A stretch of DNA of 64,000 nucleotides. Source: Acidimicrobiia bacterium (GTDB lineage: Bacteria > Actinomycetota > Acidimicrobiia > Spongiisociales > Spongiisociaceae). The stretch's first letter is position 1; each line of letters starts with the position of its first letter. This document shows, piece by piece, positions 42,410 to 49,949 of the stretch. The stretch is taken from assembly GCA_011523635.1 (NCBI GenBank), contig WTGI01000043.1:1-64000 (forward strand). Reading direction: 5' to 3'. The notes beneath the pieces were generated by a model. It saw nothing but the letters and a program-made list of their open reading frames with translations, was not told the origin of the DNA and did no database searches. A program made the translations under genes and the position numbers.

Positions 42410-43720
42410 ATGGCGAGAATCGTCCACTATCTCAACCAGTTCTTCGGGGGACTGGGCGGGGAAGAACAGGCAGGTATGGGACCGGTCACCGAACCGGGTC
42501 CGGTGGGTAGCGGTCGCGGCCTGACCCGCTTCCTGGAAGGCGAGGACCGGATCGTCGGGACCGTCATCGGCGGTGACAACTACATGGCGCAAGGCGGGAG
42601 CCGTGCGGTGGACGAGGTGATCGGGTTGATCTCCGGGTTCGATCCGGACGTCGTGGTGGCCGGCCCGGCCTTCGGGTCCGGACGCTACGGCCTGGCCTGC
42701 GGCGCGGTCTGCAAGGCGGTGATGAAACACCTCGGCGTGCCGGCGGTCACGGGACTCCATCCGGATAGCCCGGGCGCCGACGAGTACCGGGCCTGGGTCC
42801 CGATCCTCACCACCGCCGAGACAGCCGCAGGCATGACTACCGCACTCCAGCACCTGGCGCGTCTGGCGTCGAAGCTGGGACGGGGTGAAGCGCTCGGCAA
42901 TGCCGCGGAGGAGGGCACCCTCACCAAGGGCCTCCGCCGCAACACGTTCGAGGATTTGCGGGGCTCCACGCGGGCGATCGACATGCTGCTCACCAAGATG
43001 CGTGAAGAGCCCTTCCTAACGGAGTGGCCGCTCCCCAGCTACGAGCCCGCCGAAGCCTCCGAGCCGATCGCCACGGGCGCCCCATTCCGGCTGGCGCTGG
43101 TGACCGAGGCGGGGATAGTCCCGGCGGGCAACCCCGACCGGCTGCCGTCGGGATGGGCGACCGACTGGCTGAGATACCCCATCCAGGACCGGGAAGGCTT
43201 CGCCGAGGGCGAGTTCGAGTCGGTGCACGGTGGCATCGACACCAGCTTCGCCAACCAGGACCCCGACCGCCAGGTACCCCTCGACGCCGCCCGGTCCATG
43301 GAGCAGGCGGGCCGGTTGAGCCTCCACCCCGAACTGCTGAGCACCACGGGCAACATGGGCACCCTGCGCGACATGACCCGCATCGGCGCCGAGATGGGGC
43401 GCGCCCTGATCGCCGACGGGGTTCAGGCCGCCATCGTGGGTTCGACCTGAGGAACAGGGACGCGTAGCGGGTCTACGCTCGCCAAGTCGATCGAGAACCA
43501 GGGCATTCCGGCGGCGCTGGTCACGGCGCTGGTCCCGCTGGCCGAGTCCGTGGGCGTACTCCGGATCGTCCAGGGCAAGGCCGTCACCCATCCCTTCGGC
43601 GATCCGGAGCTGGACGCGGCCGACGAGATGGAGTACCGACGCCGGGTCGTGGAGACCGCCATCTCGGCACTCGAGGCCGAGGTCTCCGAGCCCACGGTCT
43701 TCGACGTGGCAGTGTCCTAG
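42410..43720 (+). CDS. GrdB-like reductase selenoprotein B, UGA read through as selenocysteine
   Basis: 436 residues if the TGA at 43448-43450 is selenocysteine (residue 347); ordinary calling would stop there at 346. The frame continues without a stop to TAG at 43718, and both sides belong to the GrdB/GrdF/GrdH family: before it HYLNQFFGGLGGEE and VAGPAFGSGRYGLACG; after it GTGTRSGSTLAKSIENQGIP and VGVLRIVQGKAVTHPFGDP. Family members have U-G-T-C-T-R-C-G after Ser-Thr; here the two Cys are Gly and Ser. Total length equals that of known selenoproteins B. In the classical reductase, Sec takes the carboxymethyl group from the amine bound by GrdE. A hairpin follows the UGA. Start ATG 42410 has GAGAGG upstream. 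Confidence 0.88.
43451..43483 (+). promoter_or_regulatory. SECIS-like hairpin for UGA readthrough
   Basis: Directly after the TGA, GCGTAG (43462-43467) pairs perfectly with CTACGC (43473-43478) around a 5-base loop CGGGT, with a weaker lower stem (GGGA with TC-GCC). The loop begins 17 bases after the UGA, within the distance bacterial SelB-dependent elements use, and it contains G residues at the top as they do. This is a hand-read fold; the energy was not calculated. Confidence 0.6.
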
Positions 43721-43753
43721 GACCGCACCGGGCCCGGACCGCAGCGTTCGGTT

Positions 43754-44653
43754 TCAGCCGATCTTGTAAATGCTGGCGGCGGAACCGCCAAGGATCGCCT
43801 CCATCTCGTCATCCGAGAACGGAGCGGCGCCCCGTCGAGCGGCTACCTCGTTGACGCTCCGGTACACGTCCGGGACGGTTGACTCCTCCCGACCTACACG
43901 TACCTTGTCGCTGTTGTTGGACCCGTACAGCACCCGGTCGAGGGCGGACAGCGATCGGAACTTCTCCAGCGCCCCGTAGAGGGGCTCCGGACCCATCTCC
44001 GAATAGTGGTACATATCCGCGTAGAAGTTCGGATGCTTTGCAACCATGAGGATGCATTGATCGATCCACGGCACTCCTAGAGCCACGATGAGCTTCAAGT
44101 CCCGGTAGCGACGGCCGACCTCGTCGATGAGCACCGGATCGGCGTGTACCAACTTGGCGGTGATGGTCGGGGTCCAACCCGTGAAGATGTGCACCGGGAT
44201 GTCCAGTTCGATACACCGCTCGTAGATCGGGTCGAGCCGGCGATCGTTGGGCGAGTAATGCTGGTAGGACGCCACGAGCTTGACGGCGCGGAAGTCCAAC
44301 TCCAGGACACAGCGGTCGATCTCCTCCAGCGCTGCCGCGACGTCACGGATCGGGTCCACGCAAACAACCCCCTTGAGGCGATCCGGGAACATTGCCACCT
44401 GCTCGGCGGTGTAGTCGTTGGGAACGAACACCTCATGTTCCTCCGGAAAGTCCGGGTGCCACGTGGTGCGGCGGAGGTCGGCGCCCTGCACGAGACCCAC
44501 ATCGACTCCGGACCGGTCCAGCAGGTCGACCATCCAGGCCCCGTCGGTCGACCCGAAGACGCCCCCGTACGGGCGGTATATCTCGGTCATCCACCAGTCG
44601 GGAACCTGGCTGGGCGTCTCGGTCAGATGAAGGTGGCAATCAACCGTGACCAT
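43754..44653 (-). CDS. Amidohydrolase-2 family protein, paralogue E (altered active site)
   Basis: 299 residues from the ATG at 44653, preceded by AGGAGAGGG; the frame is open to 44686. His7/His9 are kept, the third His is Phe157 (VHIFTGW), the catalytic His loop reads VALGVPWI, and the Asp is Asn246 (YGSNNSDKVRVG). Closest to paralogue D. It stands away from the other four, convergent with the GrdB-like gene. The 64 bases before the start run to the MITE-like element, so its promoter must be close to or inside that element. Confidence 0.88.
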   Translation of the reverse strand: MVTVDCHLHLTETPSQVPDWWMTEIYRPYGGVFGSTDGAWMVDLLDRSGVDVGLVQGADLRRTTWHPDFPEEHEVFVPNDYTAEQVAMFPDRLKGVVCVDPIRDVAAALEEIDRCVLELDFRAVKLVASYQHYSPNDRRLDPIYERCIELDIPVHIFTGWTPTITAKLVHADPVLIDEVGRRYRDLKLIVALGVPWIDQCILMVAKHPNFYADMYHYSEMGPEPLYGALEKFRSLSALDRVLYGSNNSDKVRVGREESTVPDVYRSVNEVAARRGAAPFSDDEMEAILGGSAASIYKIG

Positions 44654-44717
44654 CGATCCCTCTCCTGCCCCTGATCGGTTCTTCAATCAAATCTACCCCT
44701 CCGGCACGGTGGACGGC

Positions 44718-44884
44718 CTAGTGGTCTGTCTGCGAACAACCGGGTGCTCTGGCGGCCATCGGCGCCCCGTCGCTGCGTTCCGCTTCCTCAACGTACCCTG
44801 CGGGTACGCCTTCGTCAGCGGGCCTTGCGAGGAACACCGCTGCCGACGCCATACCTCACCGCCATTCCACAGACAGACCACTAG
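44718..44884. mobile_element. MITE-like element, copy 3 (best preserved)
   Basis: 167 bp with perfect 15-bp terminal inverted repeats: CTAGTGGTCTGTCTG (44718-44732) and CAGACAGACCACTAG (44870-44884). The outer CTAG could be a duplicated target site around an 11-bp inverted repeat. Inside is GTACCCTGCGGGTAC, a perfect hairpin. The right end overlaps the TAG stop of the VOC gene at 44881-44883. No transposase is encoded; a related transposase elsewhere in the genome would have to move it. Confidence 0.88.
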
Positions 44885-45318
44885 AGCTGGATGAACTCGA
44901 GCCAGTTGCCCTCCGGATCCTGGAAGTAGACCACGCCCCAATCGTCACCATCCGGGGTCTTCGAGAAGATCGGCTTGGTAACGAAGGAAACGCCCTTGCC
45001 CACCAGCTCCTCGTGGGCCTTGTCCAGGTCGTCCACCAGGAAACAGACGTGCGTCGCTCCCAGCTTGTTCAACTCGACGTGACCGTCGCTCGAAACGGGT
45101 TCCAGGTACCGGATGAGTTCGAGCATGTGGCCGTCATCCCCGAGACCGAGGAAGACCTCGGTACGGCGCGCTCCCGGTATTCCGGCGTGATCGCCTTCGG
45201 GTCCCGCCTCCATCTCGTAACGTTCGAGGATGGTCAGGCCGAGATCTTCGGTGTAGAACCGCAACATCTCGTCGAGGTCCCGGACCACGATTCCCGAATG
45301 GTTGAAGCTGGTGATCAC
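44881..45318 (-). CDS. VOC-family (glyoxalase-like) protein
   Basis: 145 residues with two VOC modules: FNHSGIVVRDLDEMLRFYTEDLGL (metal His in NHSG) and GATHVCFLVDDLDKAHEELVGKG, plus VFLGLGDDGHMLELIRY and YFQDPEGNWLEFIQL, which supply the Glu ligands. It may act as an epimerase, lyase or dioxygenase-type enzyme on a CoA ester or aromatic. The stop TAG is formed inside the terminal CTAG of the MITE-like element. The enoyl-CoA hydratase gene lies upstream by 63 bp on the same strand. Confidence 0.88.
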   Translation of the reverse strand: MITSFNHSGIVVRDLDEMLRFYTEDLGLTILERYEMEAGPEGDHAGIPGARRTEVFLGLGDDGHMLELIRYLEPVSSDGHVELNKLGATHVCFLVDDLDKAHEELVGKGVSFVTKPIFSKTPDGDDWGVVYFQDPEGNWLEFIQL

Positions 45319-45381
45319 GGCGCGCCCTTCGATCTTGGTGACGCTGGGGATGGTAGACCGCGGGCGGACGGGGTGACCGGA

Positions 45382-46236
45382 TCACCCGTCTCCGCGCGAC
45401 CTCGGCCCGCCGGGTTCGGGTTGGAACGGACCGTCGCGAGCGTCGAGAAACGCCCTGGTTCCTCCCCGGCGATATGCCTCGTTGAGGTGCCGAACATCGG
45501 ACGAGTCGCCGGAAGCATGGGCGATGGTGGCGAGGAACGCCATCACGTTGTGGGCGTTCCGCAGTCCCATCGCCTCCAGGCCATAGGTGGTGATCGCCTT
45601 GTTGAGACGCACCGAATCGGGCGGCACCATAGCGATCCTGGCGGCCAGGGCGTAAGCCCGCTCCAGCAACCGGTCGGCGGGCGTCACCTCGTTCACGACC
45701 CCCATCCGCAACGCCTCCGCGGCGTCGAAGTGGTCGCCGGTGAGCGTGTAGCGGTGGGCGTTCTTCCACCCGGCCAGTACGGCGAACAGGATGGACGAAC
45801 TAGATATCCCCCGGACCTCCGGCTGGCCGAAAGTTGCGTCCTCGGAGGCGATCGTGATGTCCGAGCACAACGCGTACCAGAACCCTCCACCGAGGCACCA
45901 TCCGTTGACCGCGGCGATCACCGGTGTCGAGAGTTCCATCACGTGCATGAAGCCCTCCACGCTTCTCTGATTGGTGTCGAGCCACTGCCGCAGAGAGGCG
46001 GCGGTGGTGGCGTCATCACCCGGAACATCCTCATCGAAGTCATAGCCTGCCGAGAACGCCCGTCCGGCTCCGGTCAGGACGATCACCCTGATGGCCGGGT
46101 CGGAATCGGCGTGGTCGAGCGCGTGGTGGAGTTCCCGTTCGAGCCCGTGCGATAGCGCGTTCATCGCATCGGGACGGTTGAGGGTGATGGTGGCCACCGC
46201 ATCGTCCTGGCTGAAGCTGACGAACTCGTAATCCAA
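45382..46236 (-). CDS. Enoyl-CoA hydratase/isomerase family protein
   Basis: 284 residues. Crotonase marks: ITLNRPDAMNALS, the oxyanion stretch AGRAFSAGYDFDED and VNGWCLGGGFWYALCSDITIASEDATFGQPEVRGI. The Glu/Asp positions after GGG and in the GQPEV stretch allow hydratase or another crotonase-type reaction. The C-terminal tail is Arg/Gly/Pro-rich and probably disordered. Upstream (46237-46411) nothing is recognised. Confidence 0.9.
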   Translation of the reverse strand: MDYEFVSFSQDDAVATITLNRPDAMNALSHGLERELHHALDHADSDPAIRVIVLTGAGRAFSAGYDFDEDVPGDDATTAASLRQWLDTNQRSVEGFMHVMELSTPVIAAVNGWCLGGGFWYALCSDITIASEDATFGQPEVRGISSSSILFAVLAGWKNAHRYTLTGDHFDAAEALRMGVVNEVTPADRLLERAYALAARIAMVPPDSVRLNKAITTYGLEAMGLRNAHNVMAFLATIAHASGDSSDVRHLNEAYRRGGTRAFLDARDGPFQPEPGGPRSRGDG

Positions 46237-46411
46237 CTCGGCGCCTCCCGCGAGACCCGCCCGACCACGATGTGCGACATGTTTGCGGAAGCAGATGAAG
46301 CGGCCCGCTGTACATGCAGGACAGGCGGTTATTCGATGTTCCTCACACTATCAGCGTCACGGACAGTGTCCCGGGGTCGGCACTCCGATTAGCGTCACCC
46401 CGTTCCAGAGG

Positions 46412-46729
46412 TCAACCGAGCGCGAGCACCGTTTGTAGAGCCGTGTCGACTCCCCATTGTTCTTCTGGTGTGAGATGCCCGGCGAGGTCCCCGAGGCGCG
46501 TAACGTCGACAGCACCGACGTGTTCGACAAGCACCCGGGTCAGGACCCCTTCTATCTCGATCTCTGGTCGGAACGACGCTGGTCTCGCACTCGTAGACGT
46601 GGGTGCCACCAATACTACGGAGCGGGGCAGGAGTGGATCGGCCTGCACGACGACCCCGTACCGGGGTCCGTATTGTTCGTGCCCCACTCCCTTTGGTAGC
46701 CGTAACACGAAGATGTCACCCCGGCGCAC
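46412..46729 (-). CDS. MazF/PemK-type endoribonuclease toxin
   Basis: 105 residues. MRRGDIFVLRLPKGVGHEQYGPRYGVVVQAD opens the SH3-like fold, then VVLVAPTSTS and a C-terminal GHLTPEEQWGVDTALQTVLAL helix. The Arg after KGVGHEQYGP matches the R of the family G-H-E-Q-x-G-x-R-P motif. It cleaves single-stranded RNA at short sites. The gene overlaps the upstream antitoxin gene by 14 bp. Confidence 0.92.
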   Translation of the reverse strand: MRRGDIFVLRLPKGVGHEQYGPRYGVVVQADPLLPRSVVLVAPTSTSARPASFRPEIEIEGVLTRVLVEHVGAVDVTRLGDLAGHLTPEEQWGVDTALQTVLALG

Positions 46730-46958
46730 GCAGGCTTTCCATGATGCGTGCGGTCGCGAGCATTTCCGCCCTGTCGTCTTCGTCGGCTTCTAGCTTGGCC
46801 GCTTCGGTGGCCAAGGCTTGTTCGCCTCGATGCCGCGCAGCTGTCTCTACCAGGGCCAGCCGGATGGCCTCGGAACGGGTCAAGCCGGTTCCTTCCAGCT
46901 GGTGTAGCGCCCGTGACGCTTGGTCGTCGAGGCGCACTGACAACGCTCGAGAAGGCAT
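46716..46958 (-). CDS. Ribbon-helix-helix antitoxin of the MazF-like toxin
   Basis: 80 residues from the ATG at 46958 (MPSRALSVRLDDQASRALHQLEGTGLTRSEAIRLALVETA), a short RHH DNA-binding domain followed by an acidic tail (AKLEADEDDRAEM) that should bind the toxin. The frame is open upstream to 47456, but only antisense to the GcvT-like gene. Overlap with the toxin start by 14 bp ensures joint translation. It probably represses its own promoter. Confidence 0.87.
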   Translation of the reverse strand: MPSRALSVRLDDQASRALHQLEGTGLTRSEAIRLALVETAARHRGEQALATEAAKLEADEDDRAEMLATARIMESLRAPG

Positions 46959-46965
46959 ACCCCCA

Positions 46966-46974
46966 ATTGTATCA
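46966..46974 (-). promoter_or_regulatory. Extended -10 element before the mazF pair
   Basis: On the minus strand TGATACAAT (TGN plus TACAAT) ends seven bases before the ATG at 46958. A start of transcription at the usual distance would fall at or next to the ATG, implying a leaderless message, common in actinomycetes. No strong -35 is present. Confidence 0.35.
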
Positions 46975-47075
46975 CGGTTTGTCCTACATTGATGGGCTGG
47001 TCCCAAGATTCGGGGCACGAGGAATGCGACCAGCCGGCTGTACACTCGCCGCCATCGCGCCGGGGAGCAGACCGA

Positions 47076-48299
47076 ATGTTGGAAGATCTGGGTGTCGAGG
47101 GGTTCGTCGGAACGCCGTTCCACAAGCGGACGGCAGCAGCCGTCGAGACATCTTCCTGGTTCCCCTGGCCCCCGTACATCGTTCCCGACATCTATACCGA
47201 CTTCAGGGAGGAACTGGCGGCGATGCGGACGGCCGCCACCCTCAACGAGATGTCTCCCCTGTCGAAGACCCGCATCCGTGGGCCCGATGCTCCCCGGCTG
47301 GCGAACCGGATCCTCCCCCGGAACGCCCTCACGCAAGAGGTGGGCCAGGTCCTCTACTCGCCGTGGTGCAACGAGGAGGGGAAGATGGTGGCGGACGGCC
47401 TCGTCTTCCGTTTCGGCGAAGAGGAGTACGTGTTCGTAGCCGGGCCCCAGGAACAATGGTTCACGATGACCGCCGCCGGGCTCGACGTCGAGGTCGAGGA
47501 CATCAGCCCGTCGATCGGCATCCTCGCCCTACAGGGGCCCAAGTCGACCGAGGTCCTGGAGCGTGCGACCGGCCGGGACTGGTCCTCCCTGGGGTTCTCC
47601 CGGATGGCAAAGACCGAAATAGGCGGAGCGAGCGTGGATGTGAGCCGCCAGGGCTTCACCGGCGAGGTCGGCTACGAGCTATGGGTATCGCCGGAGGGCG
47701 CCTGCCCGATGTGGGACGCTCTGATGGAGGCAGGGGGAGAGTACGGCCTCCGCCCCGCCGGGGAGTATGCGATCGACATCGCCCGGGTGGAAGCAGGCCT
47801 GCTGATCATCGGGGCCGACTACATGGGAGCCGGGCCTGATCCGACCCCGCCCGTCGACGACCCTACCCAGATGCGCGAGTGCTCCCCGTTCGAGCTTCGA
47901 TTGGGTCGCTTCATCGACTTCGACAAGCCGGACTTCGTGGGGAGGCAGGCACTTCTGGACGAGCAGGCCGCCGGGGGCGCCCCTCGACGGATGGTCGGGC
48001 TCAGCATCGACTGGCGGGCGATGCTGGAGTATCAACTCGAGCAGGGCGAATTCGTGCAGATGTTTCCCCGGGTGCATGACATGCCGCTACCGGTCATCGA
48101 CTCGGGCCGGCGGGTGGGATATGCCACGAGCGTCACCTGGGGACCGTCGGTCGGGGTGCTCATCGGCCTCGGCCACATCGACAGGGAATCGGCAGGCCTG
48201 GGAGCCCAACACACCGTGCTGTGGTCGGCCAACGGTCAGACGGTCGAGATCGCGGCCGAGGTCGTCCCCTTACCGTTCAGACCGCACCGGCGCGCCTGA
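47076..48299 (+). CDS. GcvT-family aminomethyltransferase-like protein
   Basis: 407 residues from the ATG at 47076 (MLEDLGVEGFVGTPFHKRT); the frame extends to 46989. The GcvT fold is clear: LNEMSPLSKTRIRGPDAPRLANRILPRNA, LALQGPKSTEVLERAT, VSRQGFTGEVGYELWV, then a C-terminal barrel with DFVGRQALLDE and VTWGPSVGVLIGLGHI. These proteins take one-carbon units from an amine to tetrahydrofolate; relatives demethylate glycine betaine, sarcosine or DMSP. With Grd-like genes 4 kb upstream, a methylated amine is plausible, as inference. Confidence 0.9.
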   Translation: MLEDLGVEGFVGTPFHKRTAAAVETSSWFPWPPYIVPDIYTDFREELAAMRTAATLNEMSPLSKTRIRGPDAPRLANRILPRNALTQEVGQVLYSPWCNEEGKMVADGLVFRFGEEEYVFVAGPQEQWFTMTAAGLDVEVEDISPSIGILALQGPKSTEVLERATGRDWSSLGFSRMAKTEIGGASVDVSRQGFTGEVGYELWVSPEGACPMWDALMEAGGEYGLRPAGEYAIDIARVEAGLLIIGADYMGAGPDPTPPVDDPTQMRECSPFELRLGRFIDFDKPDFVGRQALLDEQAAGGAPRRMVGLSIDWRAMLEYQLEQGEFVQMFPRVHDMPLPVIDSGRRVGYATSVTWGPSVGVLIGLGHIDRESAGLGAQHTVLWSANGQTVEIAAEVVPLPFRPHRRA

Positions 48300-48422
48300 T
48301 GGGCGGGCGGACCGGAGTGCCTGGTGGAGGCGGTTTCCGGGACCGGATGAAGCGTTGTGGGGCCGACGGGGTTTGATTCCCTCAGGACTTGTAGCTGTAG
48401 CTCCCCAAGCGAGAGTGCTGCT

Positions 48423-48956
48423 GTGAGCGTCGTGATCTCGAGAAGCACCGCGGAGTTGACCCCTTCGGAGGCCGCCCGTATCAGGACCCTCCTCGACGGG
48501 GCATTCGAGGGCAGGTTCACGGATGCGCTCTGGGGCCAGGCGCTCGGAGGAGTGCACTTCTTCGTCGAGGAGGATGGCGTCCCGATCTCCCATGCTTCGG
48601 TCGTTCCCCGCGTCCTGGCCGTTCGAGACCGTGAGATCAACACGGGGTACGTCGAAGCGGTCGGCACGCGGCATAGCGATCGGCGCCAGGGCCTGGCCCG
48701 GAGCGTTCTTGCCGCGGCCCGGCGTCACATCGAGGACACGTACGAGCTCGGAGCCCTGCATTCCGTGCTGCCAACCTTCTACGAGCACCTGGGGTGGGAG
48801 CGCTGGCGCGGCCCCACCTTCGTGCGGACGGACTCGGGTCTGGAGCGGACTCGAACGGACGACGGGTGCATCCACATCTGGCGCGTCGAGGCCGGGGCCG
48901 CCGTGGACCTCGATGATCCGATCAGCTGCGAGTGGCGTCCCGGCTTCGTCTGGTAG
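48423..48956 (+). CDS. AAC(2')-like GNAT acetyltransferase
   Basis: 177 residues from the GTG at 48423; an ATG at 48357 would add 22 unlike residues. Beyond the GNAT fold (EAVGTRHSDRRQGLARSVLAAARRHIEDTYELGAL with the acetyl-CoA loop RRQGLA), long parts follow the mycobacterial aminoglycoside 2'-N-acetyltransferase plan: GAFEGRFTDALWGQALGGVH, INTGYVEAVG, GWERWRGPTFV, RTRTDDGCIHIW and the terminal CEWRPGFVW. These transfer acetyl to the 2' amine of some aminoglycosides, although the mycobacterial version is probably housekeeping. Whether this one acts on drugs is unknown. Confidence 0.78.
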   Translation: MSVVISRSTAELTPSEAARIRTLLDGAFEGRFTDALWGQALGGVHFFVEEDGVPISHASVVPRVLAVRDREINTGYVEAVGTRHSDRRQGLARSVLAAARRHIEDTYELGALHSVLPTFYEHLGWERWRGPTFVRTDSGLERTRTDDGCIHIWRVEAGAAVDLDDPISCEWRPGFVW

Positions 48957-48993
48957 AGGAGCGCGGGAGCCGCCGGGGCTAGGGTTCGAGCCG

Positions 48994-49920
48994 ATGGATG
49001 ATCGACCTGCGCCTCAGGCACCTCGTTTCGGGGTCGTCGTGCCGTCCAGCGGGGACCTCGCCGAGCCGGAATCCATGGTCGCCGTCGCCCGTCGGGCGGA
49101 CGAGCTCGGGTTCGACTCGATCTGGGCGATCGACCACATCGTCATCCCGGCCTCAGGCGTTTACGTATTCGGCGAGGACGTCTACGACCAGTTGGTGGTG
49201 CTCGCCCACCTGGCAGCGGTCACCGAGCGGGTCCGGCTGGGCACGAGCGTCATGGTGGTGCCCTACCGCCACCCCATCGTCGCGGCCAAGATGCTCGCCA
49301 CCATCGACGCGTTGTCCGGCGGGAGGCTGATCCTCGGAGTGGGGTCGGGGTGGCTCGAGGAGGAGTTCGATGCGCTCGGCGCCGACTACCCATCCCGCGG
49401 TGCGGTGACGGATGAGGCGCTGGACACCTTCGTCAGCCTGTGGACGCGCCGCGACGAAGGCCGTTCGGCAAGGTTCGAGAAGATCCGGTTCGCGCCGACG
49501 CCTGCCCAGGATCCCCATCCCCCCATCCTCATAGGCGGCAACAGCCGCCGCGCCATCCGGCGGGCGGTGGAGTTGGGTCAAGGCTGGCACCCCACGACGG
49601 TTCTCAGCGAGGCTGAGCTCGTCGCCCTCGTCGACCATTTGCGGACGAGTTGGGAGGCGGCGGGACGCCGGGGGGAGCCCGAGATTGCGCTGGGGATCCC
49701 CGTTTTCGTCACAGAGACGCCGCCGGATCCCGAGGAGACGTGGCTGGGCGCACGGATGGTGGCGGGATCACCCGTGGAGATCGTTGCCGAGCTTCGGAAG
49801 CTCGCCGAGTTCGTGACGCATTTCGTCATCCACGTGGTGGCTCGCAACCACGAGGAGTTGTTCGCCCAACTCGAGTTGATAGCCCGGGACGTCCTTCCAG
49901 GTGGTCGGCTACGCTCGTGA
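48994..49920 (+). CDS. LLM-class F420-dependent oxidoreductase
   Basis: 308 residues from the ATG at 48994. Luciferase-like barrel: FGVVVPSSGDLAEPESMVAVARRADELGFDSIWAIDHIVIP, LGTSVMVVPYRHPIVAAKMLATIDALSGGRLILGVGSGWLEEEFDALG, and IGGNSRRAIRRAVELGQGWHP. This is the F420-type rather than the FMN monooxygenase pattern. It follows the acetyltransferase by 37 bp and precedes the PLP decarboxylase by 29 bp. Substrate unknown. Confidence 0.9.
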   Translation: MDDRPAPQAPRFGVVVPSSGDLAEPESMVAVARRADELGFDSIWAIDHIVIPASGVYVFGEDVYDQLVVLAHLAAVTERVRLGTSVMVVPYRHPIVAAKMLATIDALSGGRLILGVGSGWLEEEFDALGADYPSRGAVTDEALDTFVSLWTRRDEGRSARFEKIRFAPTPAQDPHPPILIGGNSRRAIRRAVELGQGWHPTTVLSEAELVALVDHLRTSWEAAGRRGEPEIALGIPVFVTETPPDPEETWLGARMVAGSPVEIVAELRKLAEFVTHFVIHVVARNHEELFAQLELIARDVLPGGRLRS

Positions 49921-49949
49921 ACCGGCGCGGTGAGAGGAGGAGAGGACCG

